A DNA stretch of 49,497 nucleotides, from NCBI GenBank assembly GCA_030684475.1, contig JAUXWB010000459.1, positions 1 to 49,497 of the forward strand, in the 5' to 3' direction. Source of the stretch: Reyranella sp. GTDB taxonomy: Bacteria > Pseudomonadota > Alphaproteobacteria > Reyranellales > Reyranellaceae. The translations under genes and the position numbers were made by a program. The notes beneath the pieces were generated by a model. It was given only the letters and a program-made list of their open reading frames with translations, did no database searches and had not been told where the DNA came from. Position 1 is the first letter of the stretch. The number at the start of each line of letters is the position of its first letter. Shown here piece by piece: positions 33,500 through 42,865 of this stretch.

Positions 33500-34323
33500 G
33501 ACAGCTCCGCGCGAATCTGTTCGGCAAGATAGTGGGTGACGTGACGCTTGTAGGGCGCCGAACCGTGGACGTCCTGGAACCAGGCATCCGCCGGCAGGCG
33601 CTCGTCGATCGCCTGTCGCAATTGGGCAGATGACGGCGTCTTCTTGAATCGCAGCTGGACCGGCCGCGGCGTTGCCGCGCTGATCGTCAGCAGGAAGTCC
33701 TCGCCATTGTCGCCGACGGTGGCGACGATGAGAGCGGCCGAGCGGCCAAAGTGAGTGAGCGACAGCTGACGCATGGCGAAGCGCTTGGACAGGGCCGACG
33801 CCGGCAGGAAGATCGAGCGCAGGAGCTCGCCTTTCTGCAGAACGTTCTGGTGGTTGCCGGTGACGAAGTCGACAACCGGCACCTGGCGCGGCTTGCCCCC
33901 ATTGGACTGATCGGGGCGCGGCCACAAGGTGCAGACGCCTTCGAGCGCCGCCGTCAGCGAGACCATGGCGCCGGCCGGCAGCGACATGCAGACATTGCCG
34001 CCGACGGTCGCGGCGTTCCAGATCTTGAACGACATCAGGAACGCATCGATGCACTTGTCGAACAGAGGCACCGCCCGCCATTCCGGTGGCCCCTTGAAGT
34101 CGTGCAATTCAACGATCTTGCAGGTCGCGGCGATCTCCAGTCCGGCAGGCGTCACGGTCAGCGCCGGCCAGCCGAGCCCATGGAGATCGATTAGCGTGTC
34201 GGTCGCGACCTGCGGCTCGGAGAACAGCCAGGTGCCGCCACCCAGCCAGGCATGGCCATCTGTCCATTCGATCTTCTCAAATGACTTGGGCCGCTTTACC
34301 TCGACAATCGTATTGAGATTCAT
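33496..34323 (-). CDS. FAD-binding subunit of molybdenum hydroxylase (CoxM/XdhB family)
   Basis: A 275-residue flavin subunit that passes electrons from the FeS/Mo subunit to an acceptor. The FAD pyrophosphate motif is seen as HAWLGGGTWLF near residue 25 and ATVGGNVCMSLPAGAM near residue 117. The C-terminal CO_deh_flav_C part follows (RQLSLTHFGRSAALIVATVG). The usual aspartate a few residues after TxGGN is replaced by an Ala/Gly stretch, which may change flavin contacts. The ATG at 34323 has GAGGGAT upstream; an earlier ATG at 34368 gives an atypical extension. It overlaps the molybdoenzyme gene by 4 bp, and the pair likely forms one enzyme. Confidence 0.88.
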   Translation of the reverse strand: MNLNTIVEVKRPKSFEKIEWTDGHAWLGGGTWLFSEPQVATDTLIDLHGLGWPALTVTPAGLEIAATCKIVELHDFKGPPEWRAVPLFDKCIDAFLMSFKIWNAATVGGNVCMSLPAGAMVSLTAALEGVCTLWPRPDQSNGGKPRQVPVVDFVTGNHQNVLQKGELLRSIFLPASALSKRFAMRQLSLTHFGRSAALIVATVGDNGEDFLLTISAATPRPVQLRFKKTPSSAQLRQAIDERLPADAWFQDVHGSAPYKRHVTHYLAEQIRAELS

Positions 34324-34404
34324 GCCATCCCTCGTGCGTAGTCTTTTTTCCGAGTCGGGCGCCCCCAAGGCACCCGCCTCGTCATGTGAGGTTGAAGGTA
34401 GTCC

Positions 34405-35514
34405 TTACTTGAGGTCGTCGAGCGAGGTGGGCCCCGGACCCGGCGTGATGAGGGCCGGCCACTGCTTGGAACCGAACGGCACGGCCGGTGGCAGGAAGGG
34501 CTGCTTGCCGCGCTTCTGCATCTCCGAGACGATGGTCTTGCGGCCGTCGCCGCCCATCAGCTCGAAGTCCATGATCTTGTAGTTACCGAAGAACAGTTCG
34601 CCGACCGAGCGGTCGCCGATGATGCGCGTCATCGCGGTCAGCATGTCCTCGGGCGTCGTGGTGAAGCCCATCGTCTCGATCAGCATCAGGCGGTCGTTGA
34701 TCGCCTCGGGGCCGAAGTACTGGGCGAGCACCGAGAACAGAACGTTGTTCTGACGCGCCACATAGATCGTGTTAGACGCGGCATAGGTCTTCGCCATGTC
34801 GGGGCCGAGCATCTTCGACCACTCGTCCATCACCCCCATCCAGTGCTTGACCTGTGTGGAGGCCGCCCAGTTGATGATCAGCTTGATGTTGGGTCCCTGC
34901 TTCTTGGCGAAGGCGAGCAGCGGCTCGAGCGTGACCGAGCCCTTGGCCAGGCAGTCGTCCATGTAGGCGACGTTGGTGGCCAGGATCTCCTTCACCGCCG
35001 GCTTCCAGTCGGCCTGGATGTCGGTCGAGGCGTCGAGACCGTTGAGCGCGGTTTTCATCTGGGTGCGATAGGCCGCCATCGGAGCGATCCAGCGCTTGTC
35101 TGCCGGATTGTTGACCGACGGGATGGCGACCTGGCTGATCGCCATGGTGCTGTGACCGGTCGACTTCAGGATCTGGTAGACCTTGGGCACCCCCGGCGCG
35201 GTGATCGGCGGCTGGCCGGGCCGGAAGAGCATCAACTGGCCGCCCTGGTTGGTGAACATCGCCAGGATGATCGGATGCTTGGCCAGAATGTTGCGGCGGT
35301 AGATGGTCGAGGCTCTGTCGTAGAGCGAGAACATGCCGATATCGAGCTGCAGGAGGTCGCGCGTGGCGACGTCGCTCGGCGACGACGCCGTGTTGCCCGA
35401 GATGTTTGCCAGATAATCCGGAAGGTTGGTCGTGCCTTGCGCCAAGGCAGAACCGGTAGCCAAGCTTGCCGCGAGCATGCCCGCGGTCAGTCGCAAGAGT
35501 ATCTTGTACATCAT
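34405..35514 (-). CDS. Secreted protein of unknown function in the molybdoenzyme operon
   Basis: A 369-residue exported protein. The signal peptide is clear (LLRLTAGMLAASLATGSALAQ, cleavage about residue 26). I do not recognise the mature domain. It is largely helical with a few conserved-looking blocks (KHPIILAMFTNQGGQLMLFRPGQPP; GHSTMAISQVAIPSV; NIKLIINWAASTQVKHWMGVM). Two cysteines at most and no cofactor motif are visible. It lies 60 bp after the porin and 81 bp before the FAD subunit on the same strand, so it is probably a periplasmic partner in uptake or first processing of the substrate. Alternatives such as a heme or copper protein are not supported by motifs. Confidence 0.8.
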   Translation of the reverse strand: MMYKILLRLTAGMLAASLATGSALAQGTTNLPDYLANISGNTASSPSDVATRDLLQLDIGMFSLYDRASTIYRRNILAKHPIILAMFTNQGGQLMLFRPGQPPITAPGVPKVYQILKSTGHSTMAISQVAIPSVNNPADKRWIAPMAAYRTQMKTALNGLDASTDIQADWKPAVKEILATNVAYMDDCLAKGSVTLEPLLAFAKKQGPNIKLIINWAASTQVKHWMGVMDEWSKMLGPDMAKTYAASNTIYVARQNNVLFSVLAQYFGPEAINDRLMLIETMGFTTTPEDMLTAMTRIIGDRSVGELFFGNYKIMDFELMGGDGRKTIVSEMQKRGKQPFLPPAVPFGSKQWPALITPGPGPTSLDDLK

Positions 35515-35574
35515 GTTCTCCTAATTGCCCCTTTTTAGCCCATCGAAGTGGTTGCGGTTGTCATTGCCGATCGC

Positions 35575-36984
35575 TCAGAACAGGACGGTGAGCCTGAGAG
35601 TCGTCGTCAAGGCACCGGGCGTCGTAGCCGAGATGCCCGGCGTCGGGATGTAAGTCACGGTCGGCTGCATGAACGTCGCCGCGAAAAGGTGGGCCTGGTA
35701 GTAGGCCTGAAGCATCAGCTCGCTGGGCTGGGTGAAGAGAGTCGGGTTCATTCGCGACAATCCGACGCCCATGCCTATCGAATCCCGCTCACGGCTTCCG
35801 ATCAGGCCGAAGCCGGTGACGCCCGCGCTGTAGTACTGGCGTATAGGCAGTGTCTGGGAGGCGTTCGCGCCGAACTGATAGAAGACGGAGACCGACGACC
35901 TGGGAACGCTGGAATTCACGCCGTATGCCACGCGTTGCGAGCCGAAGAGGTAGAAGCCGCCGGTGCCGTCTTCCGTGACGCCGCCAAACGAGAGGATGCC
36001 GGTCTGCCGCCACAGCCCGATGGCGAACTGTCCCGGGTGTTTGCCGTCGCCCAGCAGCCAATTGACACCGATCTCGCCGATGTTGAACCAGTAGCCGTTG
36101 AACATCGGCGGGTGCAGGCCGGTCTGGATGCCGCGCGCCCGATTGCCGTCATAGGCCCCGAGATTGACGTAGAAGGAACTGGTCGGCGTGAAGTTCACGG
36201 TCACGCCGTTGGCCGGGTTGTAGTAGCCCATCATCGCGCCGATCATCGAAGCGTTGACGAAGACGGGCGACCACAGCAGTCCGCTCACGGACGGGATGTT
36301 CTGGTTGACGTCGGCGAGGGTGACGGGGCGCAGGACGTTGCCGAAGTCGTTGGTCGGCAGGCTGCGGCCGATCCGCATCTTCAGGATGTCCTTCTTCATC
36401 TCCTGCAGGTACCAGGCCTCGAGGAGCGTGGTTCGGTTCAAGGGCAGGTGGCCTACGATACCGTTGTAACCGGCGATGCTGCCCGCCTGTTCATTGGTGT
36501 CGCCGCCATTGAACTGCAGGAACTGGAAGCCGAACGATGCGCCGTGCCAGTCGACGAGCTTTTCGGCATCGATGCCGAGGCCGATGATCAGCGCCTGATT
36601 GTTGGTCCATCCGCCGGGTTGCACGCCGCCGGCCACCACGACGTTGGTGTCAGCGAGCCACAAGCCGCCCAGGGCCACGCCCCATTCGTCGCGCAGGCCG
36701 AGCGTGCGGCCAAGCCAGCCGGTCCCGCCGACGGCATAGTCCGTGGCCGCCGGGTTGCCGCTGACGGCGGCTACTCTCTCTTTAGGAGGCGGCGCACCGG
36801 CAGGCGGCGACGGGCTTTGCGCCGTTGCACTTCCGCCGCCGGCGAGGAGTGCTGCTCCACAAAGCGCGATGAGCCAGGCGGTGCGAATGTCCTGGCGCGG
36901 TGGAGCCGCTGGGCAACGACCGGCAGTGATGGCGCAATCGCAAATGGACGGTCTTTGCCTTGCAAAACAACCACTCAACACCAT
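35575..36984 (-). CDS. OprB-family carbohydrate-selective porin
   Basis: A 469-residue outer-membrane porin. The mature part begins near GSATAQ and is beta-rich with many aromatic-edged strands (WGVALGGLWLADTNVV, ASFGFQFLQFNGG, GQFAIGLWRQTG) and ends in LRLTVLF with a terminal Phe. The GYYNPANGVTVNFTPTSSFYVNLGAYDGN region is characteristic of OprB. The start is uncertain: 36984 has GGGGGC upstream but leaves about 30 residues before the signal-peptide core (WLIALCGAALLAGGG), and the frame is open to 37053. It is the first gene of the six-gene operon, divergent from the winged-helix/TPR regulator, and probably admits the operon's substrate. Confidence 0.85.
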   Translation of the reverse strand: MVLSGCFARQRPSICDCAITAGRCPAAPPRQDIRTAWLIALCGAALLAGGGSATAQSPSPPAGAPPPKERVAAVSGNPAATDYAVGGTGWLGRTLGLRDEWGVALGGLWLADTNVVVAGGVQPGGWTNNQALIIGLGIDAEKLVDWHGASFGFQFLQFNGGDTNEQAGSIAGYNGIVGHLPLNRTTLLEAWYLQEMKKDILKMRIGRSLPTNDFGNVLRPVTLADVNQNIPSVSGLLWSPVFVNASMIGAMMGYYNPANGVTVNFTPTSSFYVNLGAYDGNRARGIQTGLHPPMFNGYWFNIGEIGVNWLLGDGKHPGQFAIGLWRQTGILSFGGVTEDGTGGFYLFGSQRVAYGVNSSVPRSSVSVFYQFGANASQTLPIRQYYSAGVTGFGLIGSRERDSIGMGVGLSRMNPTLFTQPSELMLQAYYQAHLFAATFMQPTVTYIPTPGISATTPGALTTTLRLTVLF

Positions 36985-37106
36985 CGATCTGCCCCCGCAG
37001 AGCCCCACGAACCGTGGATAGGATGGGGACATCCTGCGCTTATCCGAGTGCACTCACCGGTCAAGAAATGATCAAGATTTGGCACGGGCAGGGTATAAAT
37101 GGCGCG

Positions 37107-38831
37107 ATGCTGATCTATGCGTTCGGTCCCTTTGTCCTCGATCCTGCCGAGCGGCGGCTGGCCTGCGCCGGCCGGCCTGTGGCCGTTCCCGGAAAGGCCT
37201 GGCAGATCCTGCTGCTGCTGGCCGAGGCCGGCGGTCGACTGGTGCCGCACGGGATGTTCCGGACGAAGCTCTGGCCCAATGTCGTGGTCGAGGACCGCAC
37301 GCTCACCGTCCATATGTCGACCCTGCGCAAGGCACTCGGCACCGGTCCAACCGCGGACATCATCGAAACGGTCGCCGGAGCAGGCTACCGCTTGGCTGTG
37401 CCGGTTCGCGTGCTCTCCAAGGCCGACCCGCCACCGCGGGCTGCCGGCGGGTCGCCGATGGCCGAAGCCAAGCCGCTCGCGGTTCAGGCCTTCTCGACGG
37501 GCAATTCGGGCGAGGTCGACACCTATCTGGGGGTCGGCATCGCCGACGCGGTGACGACGGTGCTGGGAAGCCTGCCCGGCCTGACCGTGTCGCCGGCTGG
37601 CACCGTGGAGGACCTCGGTCGGGCGCGGACGCTCGGACTGGGCTACCTGCTCGAAGGCGCGGTGCAGCGCAGCGACGCGCAACTGCGAGTCTCTGCCAGG
37701 CTGATCGACGTGGCGAGCGGCCACGCGCAATGGAGCGAGCAGTTCGAGCATCCCCAGGCAGACGGTGCCGCGCTGCAGGACGCGATTGCCCGGCGAGTCG
37801 CGAACTCGCTGCCGCAATTGTCGGCCGTCGACCATGACCTGAACAGCTACCGCCCGCGAGCGGCCGAGGCCTATTTCCTGCAACTCGAGGCGCGGGCCCA
37901 CCTCAAGCCCTTTACGCGGCTGCCGCTGATGAAGGCCCTGACCCTGTTCGAGCAGGCGCTGGTGCTCGATCCCGATTACGCCATGGCCCATGCCGGGCTC
38001 GCGTCGACCTACCTGCTGATGGCGTCGACCGCGATGTTGCGGCCGCTGCAGGTCGATGAGGCGATGCCGATGGCGCGCCGGGCGGCCGAGCGGGCGCTCG
38101 CCCTCGACGAGGAGTTGGCCGAGGCTTGGGCCGCGCTTGGCCGCGTTAAGATGGAGTACGACTGGGACTGGGACGGCGCCGAGGCCGATCTGGCGCATGC
38201 CGTCGCCCTCAATTCCAGCTCGGTCGAAGCACTCGCTACCTTCGGCCAGTTCCTGAGCGCGATGGGCCGCCACGACGAAGCGACCGAGGCCATGGAGCAG
38301 GCGCGGCGGCTCGATCCGCGGAGCGTCGAGACGCTGCAGCATCTTGGAATCGTCTACTGGATGGCAGGCCAAGCCAACCGGGCGCTCGAAGTCGTGGAGG
38401 AAAGTCTGGCGATCACTCCGGATTCGGTCCGGGGCCAATACGGGCGCATGATGATCCTCGATCAACTTGGCCGCCACGACGAGGCGATGGTCGAGCGTCT
38501 TGCCACGCTGAGGGGGTTGAGCGTGGCCCAAGGCCTCGCCGAGCAGGTGGAAGCGCTCCTGCGCAGCAAGGGTTGGCAAGAGGCGATGCATGTCTGGATT
38601 GGCTTGCTCGAGCGCACCAACCGCTGGGAGGGTGCGGCGATGCAATGGATGGCCGTCGGCGAGCCGGCGCGGGCGCTCGATGCCCTCGAACACTGCGTGA
38701 AGGCACGCACTACCTACCTGTGCTTTACGGCGCAGAATCCCTGCTTTCGCTCCCTTCATGGTGACTCGCGTTTCCAGCGCATCTTGCGGACTCTCAAGCT
38801 CGACGGACGGACCAGCCCCGTCGTGCCTTAG
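37107..38831 (+). CDS. Winged-helix/TPR transcriptional regulator (CadC-like DNA-binding domain)
   Basis: A 574-residue regulator. Residues 1-95 are an OmpR-type winged helix (FGPFVLDPAERRL, LLLLAEAGGRLV, LTVHMSTLRKAL, IIETVAGAGYRL). Next comes a TolB/FlgO-like alpha/beta segment (about 115-235: YLGVGIADAVTTVLGSL ... GYLLEGAVQRS ... SARLIDVASG). At least five TPR-type repeats follow from about residue 270 (FEQALVLDPDYAMAHAGLA, AEADLAHAVALNSSSVEAL, AMEQARRLDPRSVETL). There is no receiver domain or membrane helix, so activity is probably set by protein or ligand binding to the TPR region. In-frame ATGs at 37068 and 36960 exist. It is divergent from the porin operon, which it likely controls. 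Confidence 0.88.
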   Translation: MLIYAFGPFVLDPAERRLACAGRPVAVPGKAWQILLLLAEAGGRLVPHGMFRTKLWPNVVVEDRTLTVHMSTLRKALGTGPTADIIETVAGAGYRLAVPVRVLSKADPPPRAAGGSPMAEAKPLAVQAFSTGNSGEVDTYLGVGIADAVTTVLGSLPGLTVSPAGTVEDLGRARTLGLGYLLEGAVQRSDAQLRVSARLIDVASGHAQWSEQFEHPQADGAALQDAIARRVANSLPQLSAVDHDLNSYRPRAAEAYFLQLEARAHLKPFTRLPLMKALTLFEQALVLDPDYAMAHAGLASTYLLMASTAMLRPLQVDEAMPMARRAAERALALDEELAEAWAALGRVKMEYDWDWDGAEADLAHAVALNSSSVEALATFGQFLSAMGRHDEATEAMEQARRLDPRSVETLQHLGIVYWMAGQANRALEVVEESLAITPDSVRGQYGRMMILDQLGRHDEAMVERLATLRGLSVAQGLAEQVEALLRSKGWQEAMHVWIGLLERTNRWEGAAMQWMAVGEPARALDALEHCVKARTTYLCFTAQNPCFRSLHGDSRFQRILRTLKLDGRTSPVVP

Positions 38832-38854
38832 GGTGGGACGTGTCGGCCTCGCGG

Positions 38855-40432
38855 TCAGTCCTTGTAGACCTCGACGGTCTGCATCATGCCCATCTCCTCG
38901 TGGTTCATCATGTGACAGTGCAGCATGAAGACACCGGTGTAATCGAGGAAGCGCGAGCGGAACACGACACTGCCGCCGTTGCGCGGCACGATGACGGAGT
39001 CCCGCCACAGCAGGTCGGGCTGCCGCTGGCCGTTCACCTGCGTCACCTGGAACGGGTTGGTGTGGATGTGGAAGACATGGTCGTCGTGGAAGTGGGTGTT
39101 CAGGATCGTCCACTCCTCGACGGCGCCCAGCTTGACGCGCTGGTCGATGCGGCTGGGGTCGAACGCTTTGCCGTCGACCAGGAAGGTGAACTCCTGCCAA
39201 TGGCCGGCGGCATCGGCTTCCGGCGCGGTCGCCGAGAAGGTCACCGTGCGCTTGCCGGTGATCTCGCTGTCCTTGTTGTGCTCGAACGGCGGCTTGGGCA
39301 GGGCGGCCGGTAGTTTCATCGGCATCGGATCGCCGGCCACGACGAGGCGCGCCAGCGGTCCGACTGGCGAGGGGTGGCCCTGGTCGTAGGGCAGCGCCCG
39401 GAACTCGTAGGTGCCGGGCGCACCAGCCTGCACCAGGATATCGGCGCGTTGCCCCGGCGCGAACAGCAGGGTCTTGAGTTCCTGCATCCTCCTGAGCTGG
39501 ATGCCGTCGTAGGCAATGACATTCAGATTATGCTTTTCGAGTTCGAGGAAAAAGTCGTCCTGGTACTGCGAGCCGACCAGCCGCCAGCGCTGCACCTCGC
39601 CGGGGCGCATCGTGATCGTCGGCCGCCGCTGGCCATTGATCGCCAGGAAGCGCGTCGCGGTCTCGGGAAACAGCGTGGAGAAGTCCTCGATCATCCCGAA
39701 GGCGTCGTAGACGACCTGCGACATGAGCATGACGCGCTCTTTCGCATTGGCGATCTCGGGCACATCGGCGAAATCGCCCTCGACGATGATCGCGCCTGCC
39801 ATGCCGCTGGCAATCTGTACGTCGGCGCCGCCGTGATGATGCGGGTGATACCAGTAGGTGCCGCAGGTATGGTCTTTCGGCAGAGCAATCTCGATATCGT
39901 ACTTCTTGTCAGGCACCATCGAACGCATCACGTTGTCGGAGATGCCGCTCGGGCTGCAATGCGCGCCGTGGAAATGGAAGTTCGTGTTGTTGAACTGGTG
40001 CGGCAGCGCCATGTTCTTCGGCATCGCGTCCCGGTTCGGCGGGAAGTCGTTCGACAACCTGATCTTGAGCGTCTCGCCAGGCTTCATGCGCAAGGTGGGG
40101 CCATGGCTCATGCCCTCGTAGCTCCTGAGGTAGAGCCGCTGCCCGCCGATGTCCTTGTAGGCATAGCGGCAGGACAACGTCGTGTTGAGTACGCCATTGA
40201 CCGAGCGCCGTACCTCGGGTTCGGCGAACGGCATGTCCATCGCGGCAGCTGCGGCCTGAATGATCGGGCCGGGATCCAGGCCCATTTTCGAATGATCGTG
40301 GTGCTGATGTTGTGCAGCGGCGCTGCGCGGCAGGATGAAGTATGCGCCAAGAGCGGCGCCGCCATTCAGCAGGCGCCGGCGTGGAATCCTCTTTTTCCCA
40401 AAGTGGGTATCGGCACCCCCGGTGTCGTCCAT
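38855..40432 (-). CDS. Multicopper oxidase
   Basis: A 525-residue three-cupredoxin oxidase. All four copper-binding blocks are present: NFHFHGAH, TYWYHPHHHGG, HDDHVFHIHTNPF and the type-1 site HCHMMNHEEMGMM. The methionine after the last histidine pair supplies the axial ligand. The N-terminus has a twin-arginine-like signal (RIPRRRLLNGGAALGAYFILPRSAAA), as usual for folded copper enzymes exported by Tat. The ATG at 40432 follows GGGGGAC; the frame is open to 40486. It could oxidise copper(I), phenols or metals, and a laccase-like or CueO-like role cannot be told apart here. It converges on the regulator gene with 23 bp between stops and has no obvious operon partner. Confidence 0.92.
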   Translation of the reverse strand: MDDTGGADTHFGKKRIPRRRLLNGGAALGAYFILPRSAAAQHQHHDHSKMGLDPGPIIQAAAAAMDMPFAEPEVRRSVNGVLNTTLSCRYAYKDIGGQRLYLRSYEGMSHGPTLRMKPGETLKIRLSNDFPPNRDAMPKNMALPHQFNNTNFHFHGAHCSPSGISDNVMRSMVPDKKYDIEIALPKDHTCGTYWYHPHHHGGADVQIASGMAGAIIVEGDFADVPEIANAKERVMLMSQVVYDAFGMIEDFSTLFPETATRFLAINGQRRPTITMRPGEVQRWRLVGSQYQDDFFLELEKHNLNVIAYDGIQLRRMQELKTLLFAPGQRADILVQAGAPGTYEFRALPYDQGHPSPVGPLARLVVAGDPMPMKLPAALPKPPFEHNKDSEITGKRTVTFSATAPEADAAGHWQEFTFLVDGKAFDPSRIDQRVKLGAVEEWTILNTHFHDDHVFHIHTNPFQVTQVNGQRQPDLLWRDSVIVPRNGGSVVFRSRFLDYTGVFMLHCHMMNHEEMGMMQTVEVYKD

Positions 40433-40569
40433 GTGTCCCCCAAGATCCGTGAAATCCCGCCACCGCGCCGCGCGATGCGTGGGCACTCATTCAACATGCC
40501 CATGTTCCCCGGAAAGGGCCAGATGTCTCGGAACGGCAATTCGGTGGCTTTTCCTGCGGCGTTTTGTGG

Positions 40570-41880
40570 TCAGGGCAAGCGGCTTCGGGGCACGCGGCCC
40601 TCAAGCAGGTCGAACAGCCTGCCGGCCACGATCCCGTTGGCCTCGGCCGTGAAGTGAAGGTCGTTCGGGGAGAGGCGATAGCGCAAGGCCCCGGGTGTGC
40701 CGACCTTGAAGTCCGGGAAGAGATCCAGCACGTCGAAGCCGGCCTCCGCCGCCGCCCGTGCGACACGCCGGTGGATGGCAGCCCATGTCTCCCGGTCGTG
40801 TTCGGACAGCGCCGGAATGATCACGAGCATCGGCTTTTCGATGGATCGCTCCGCCACCAGATCGAAGAGCATGTGGAAATGGGCGACGAGGGTCTGCCAG
40901 CGCGCCGGGTAGTCGGAGCCTTCCTCGTTGAAGTCGTCGAGAAGGAATTGAATGTACTGATCGACGTCGGGCGCGAACGACAGTCTGATGGAATCCAGCA
41001 GCAGGCGGGCGCTGATCGACGATCTCGCGACGGCCAGCGACAGGCGCTCCATCCAGCCGTCCAGCGTTTCCCGCGGCGGCATGTCGTTCTGGTAGAAGGC
41101 GACGATCATCCTCCTGACGCGTGGGTGCAGCGGCACGTCCTTGACGGATTTCACGTAGTCCTTGAGGCCGACACCGATGATGCCCAGGCTGACGACGTTC
41201 GCCTCCGGCTCCGTCTGCCGCAGCTTCGCCTGCAGGACATCGCCGAAGCGCTGCGCGATGCCGACGCCCTGGCCCCATACGAACGAATCGCCGACGATGA
41301 CGATGTCGCGATCCGTGAGCCCGGAGAGATCGTATTTCGTGCGATACCCGACGCCGATGCTGGTCGTCGCATCCGCTGACCCGAATTCCCGGCCGAGCAG
41401 GAAGGCCGTGTCGATCGCCGACGGGACGAAAAAGACGGCGCCGGCGAGGAGCGCCGCCAAGCTCGCCCTGCTGTCGCCCCGGCGCATGCTGAAGAGGGCG
41501 ATACCGACCAGCGAGAGCGAAGCCGCCAACCGTATCGTCGCCAGCAACGGCAAAGTACTCGGCCAGATCAGCACGCTGTTGCTGGCGGGAACGGCATAGG
41601 TCAGCAGGATCAGGACAATGCTGGTGAGCGCCACGAGCGAAAAGGCGCGTCCGAGCAGCCCTGCGACGAACGAGGCATACAACACGAGCGTCACCAGGTT
41701 GAACGCGGCGGCGCCATACGAGTATTTGCCGAGAAATACCGGAACCTCCGAGGTGCCCGCGAACAGGGCCGCCGCCGGATAAAGGAATAGGACGAACGGA
41801 CAGGCGATGACCAGTATTTGGCCCAAGGTCATCGCGGCGGTTCCGGGTGGCTGGCCCCGCGTCATTGGCGGCGCGCTCAA
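40570..41880 (-). CDS. Membrane-anchored SGNH/GDSL-like hydrolase
   Basis: A 436-residue protein. The N-terminal 150 residues hold about four to five transmembrane segments. The rest is a SGNH-hydrolase-type domain with the nucleophile block IVIVGDSFVWGQGV (about 195-208, Ser200), a mid-block FYQNDMPP, and a C-terminal catalytic pair in SPNDLHFTAEAN. This combination suggests esterase or acyltransferase-linked modification of an envelope polysaccharide or lipid. It starts 4 bp after the stop of the FkbM methyltransferase gene, so the two form a unit, which supports a glycan-related role. Exact substrate unknown. An internal ATG at residue 17 is an alternative start. Confidence 0.8.
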   Translation of the reverse strand: MSAPPMTRGQPPGTAAMTLGQILVIACPFVLFLYPAAALFAGTSEVPVFLGKYSYGAAAFNLVTLVLYASFVAGLLGRAFSLVALTSIVLILLTYAVPASNSVLIWPSTLPLLATIRLAASLSLVGIALFSMRRGDSRASLAALLAGAVFFVPSAIDTAFLLGREFGSADATTSIGVGYRTKYDLSGLTDRDIVIVGDSFVWGQGVGIAQRFGDVLQAKLRQTEPEANVVSLGIIGVGLKDYVKSVKDVPLHPRVRRMIVAFYQNDMPPRETLDGWMERLSLAVARSSISARLLLDSIRLSFAPDVDQYIQFLLDDFNEEGSDYPARWQTLVAHFHMLFDLVAERSIEKPMLVIIPALSEHDRETWAAIHRRVARAAAEAGFDVLDLFPDFKVGTPGALRYRLSPNDLHFTAEANGIVAGRLFDLLEGRVPRSRLP

Positions 41881-41884
41881 CCGA

Positions 41885-42802
41885 TCACCCCTGCAGCAAT
41901 CGCGCCAGATCGGGACGACTTTTCGAGACGCAGAGGTAGTTGCTGAAGCGGAAATTCTCCGCGGTCCAGTCGTAGTCGCCGAAGGCGACGTGATCGGGAA
42001 AGATCTTCCCGATGGCGAACCGTTCGGCCAGCAGATCGAAATAATCCTTTAGCAGGAAGCGCGTCTGGCTCGAGAAGGCACCATACTCGAACTGGATGCA
42101 GGCGATCCTGTCCGCTTCCAGAAGCGCGCGGGCGCCCTTCAGAACGCGGTGCTCGGCTCCCTCGACATCGATCTTCAGATAATCGATCGCCTCGATTCCA
42201 CGCTCGGCGCAGAAGGCATCCAGCGTCGTGAGATTCGCCTGGAAGGGGTCGGCCGTGTAGCCGTCATGGCGGGGGACGTCGCAGGTCAGTGTGTCGTGAT
42301 CCGGGAAGTAATACATCGTCTCCAGGCCGGGCTGGTCCGAGAGCCCGATCTCGTGCAGTTCGACCCGGGACCGAAGCGGCGATGACCGGAAGGTCGCTTC
42401 CAGCCGCGCATGCGTCCGGGGCGCCACCTCGAAGGCATGCACGCGACAGTTCGGCCAGAGCCGGAGGGCGGCCCGGGTCCAGTCGCCGACATTGGCACCG
42501 ACATCGACCGCAAGGCGAAAGTCAGCCGGTTTCAATCGCCCGAGAATGGCGCTCTCGCCGTTGCTCGAGAAATCGCCCCCCTCATTGTGCCACGCGGACT
42601 CGAAGAACGAGGTTGCCCGATGCATCGAGCTGACGATCGCCGACCGGCGATGCCGCGCGATGACGCTTCGAAGGGCGTTCTTGCCTCTTTCCCAACCGAT
42701 CAAGCGCTGTATTCCCGGAATTGCACTACGGCTGCAAAACGAACCCGGCAAAAATATAAAACTGCCGGTGCGCAAGGTGATGTGATGGACATTGCGCGTC
42801 AA
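41885..42802 (-). CDS. FkbM family methyltransferase
   Basis: Up to 305 residues. The SAM-binding domain starts near residue 96 with LAVDVGANVGDWTRAAL, followed by VHAFEVAPRTHARLEA (acidic residue contacting the ribose), IDYLKIDVEGAEHRVLKGA and a late FRFSNYLCVSK. The IDVEG block is the FkbM hallmark. FkbM enzymes O-methylate sugars or polyketide-like hydroxyls, and in envelope gene clusters they usually act on glycans. The first 60 residues are poorly conserved-looking and the true start may be at the internal methionine near residue 60. It is followed after 4 bp by the SGNH membrane protein gene. Confidence 0.88.
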   Translation of the reverse strand: MTRNVHHITLRTGSFIFLPGSFCSRSAIPGIQRLIGWERGKNALRSVIARHRRSAIVSSMHRATSFFESAWHNEGGDFSSNGESAILGRLKPADFRLAVDVGANVGDWTRAALRLWPNCRVHAFEVAPRTHARLEATFRSSPLRSRVELHEIGLSDQPGLETMYYFPDHDTLTCDVPRHDGYTADPFQANLTTLDAFCAERGIEAIDYLKIDVEGAEHRVLKGARALLEADRIACIQFEYGAFSSQTRFLLKDYFDLLAERFAIGKIFPDHVAFGDYDWTAENFRFSNYLCVSKSRPDLARLLQG

Positions 42803-42865
42803 TGGTACCTAAAGCCGGCGCCCGTTCGAGTTCGTGCCGGCTACCTAGTGGTCGGGAAATCGTCT

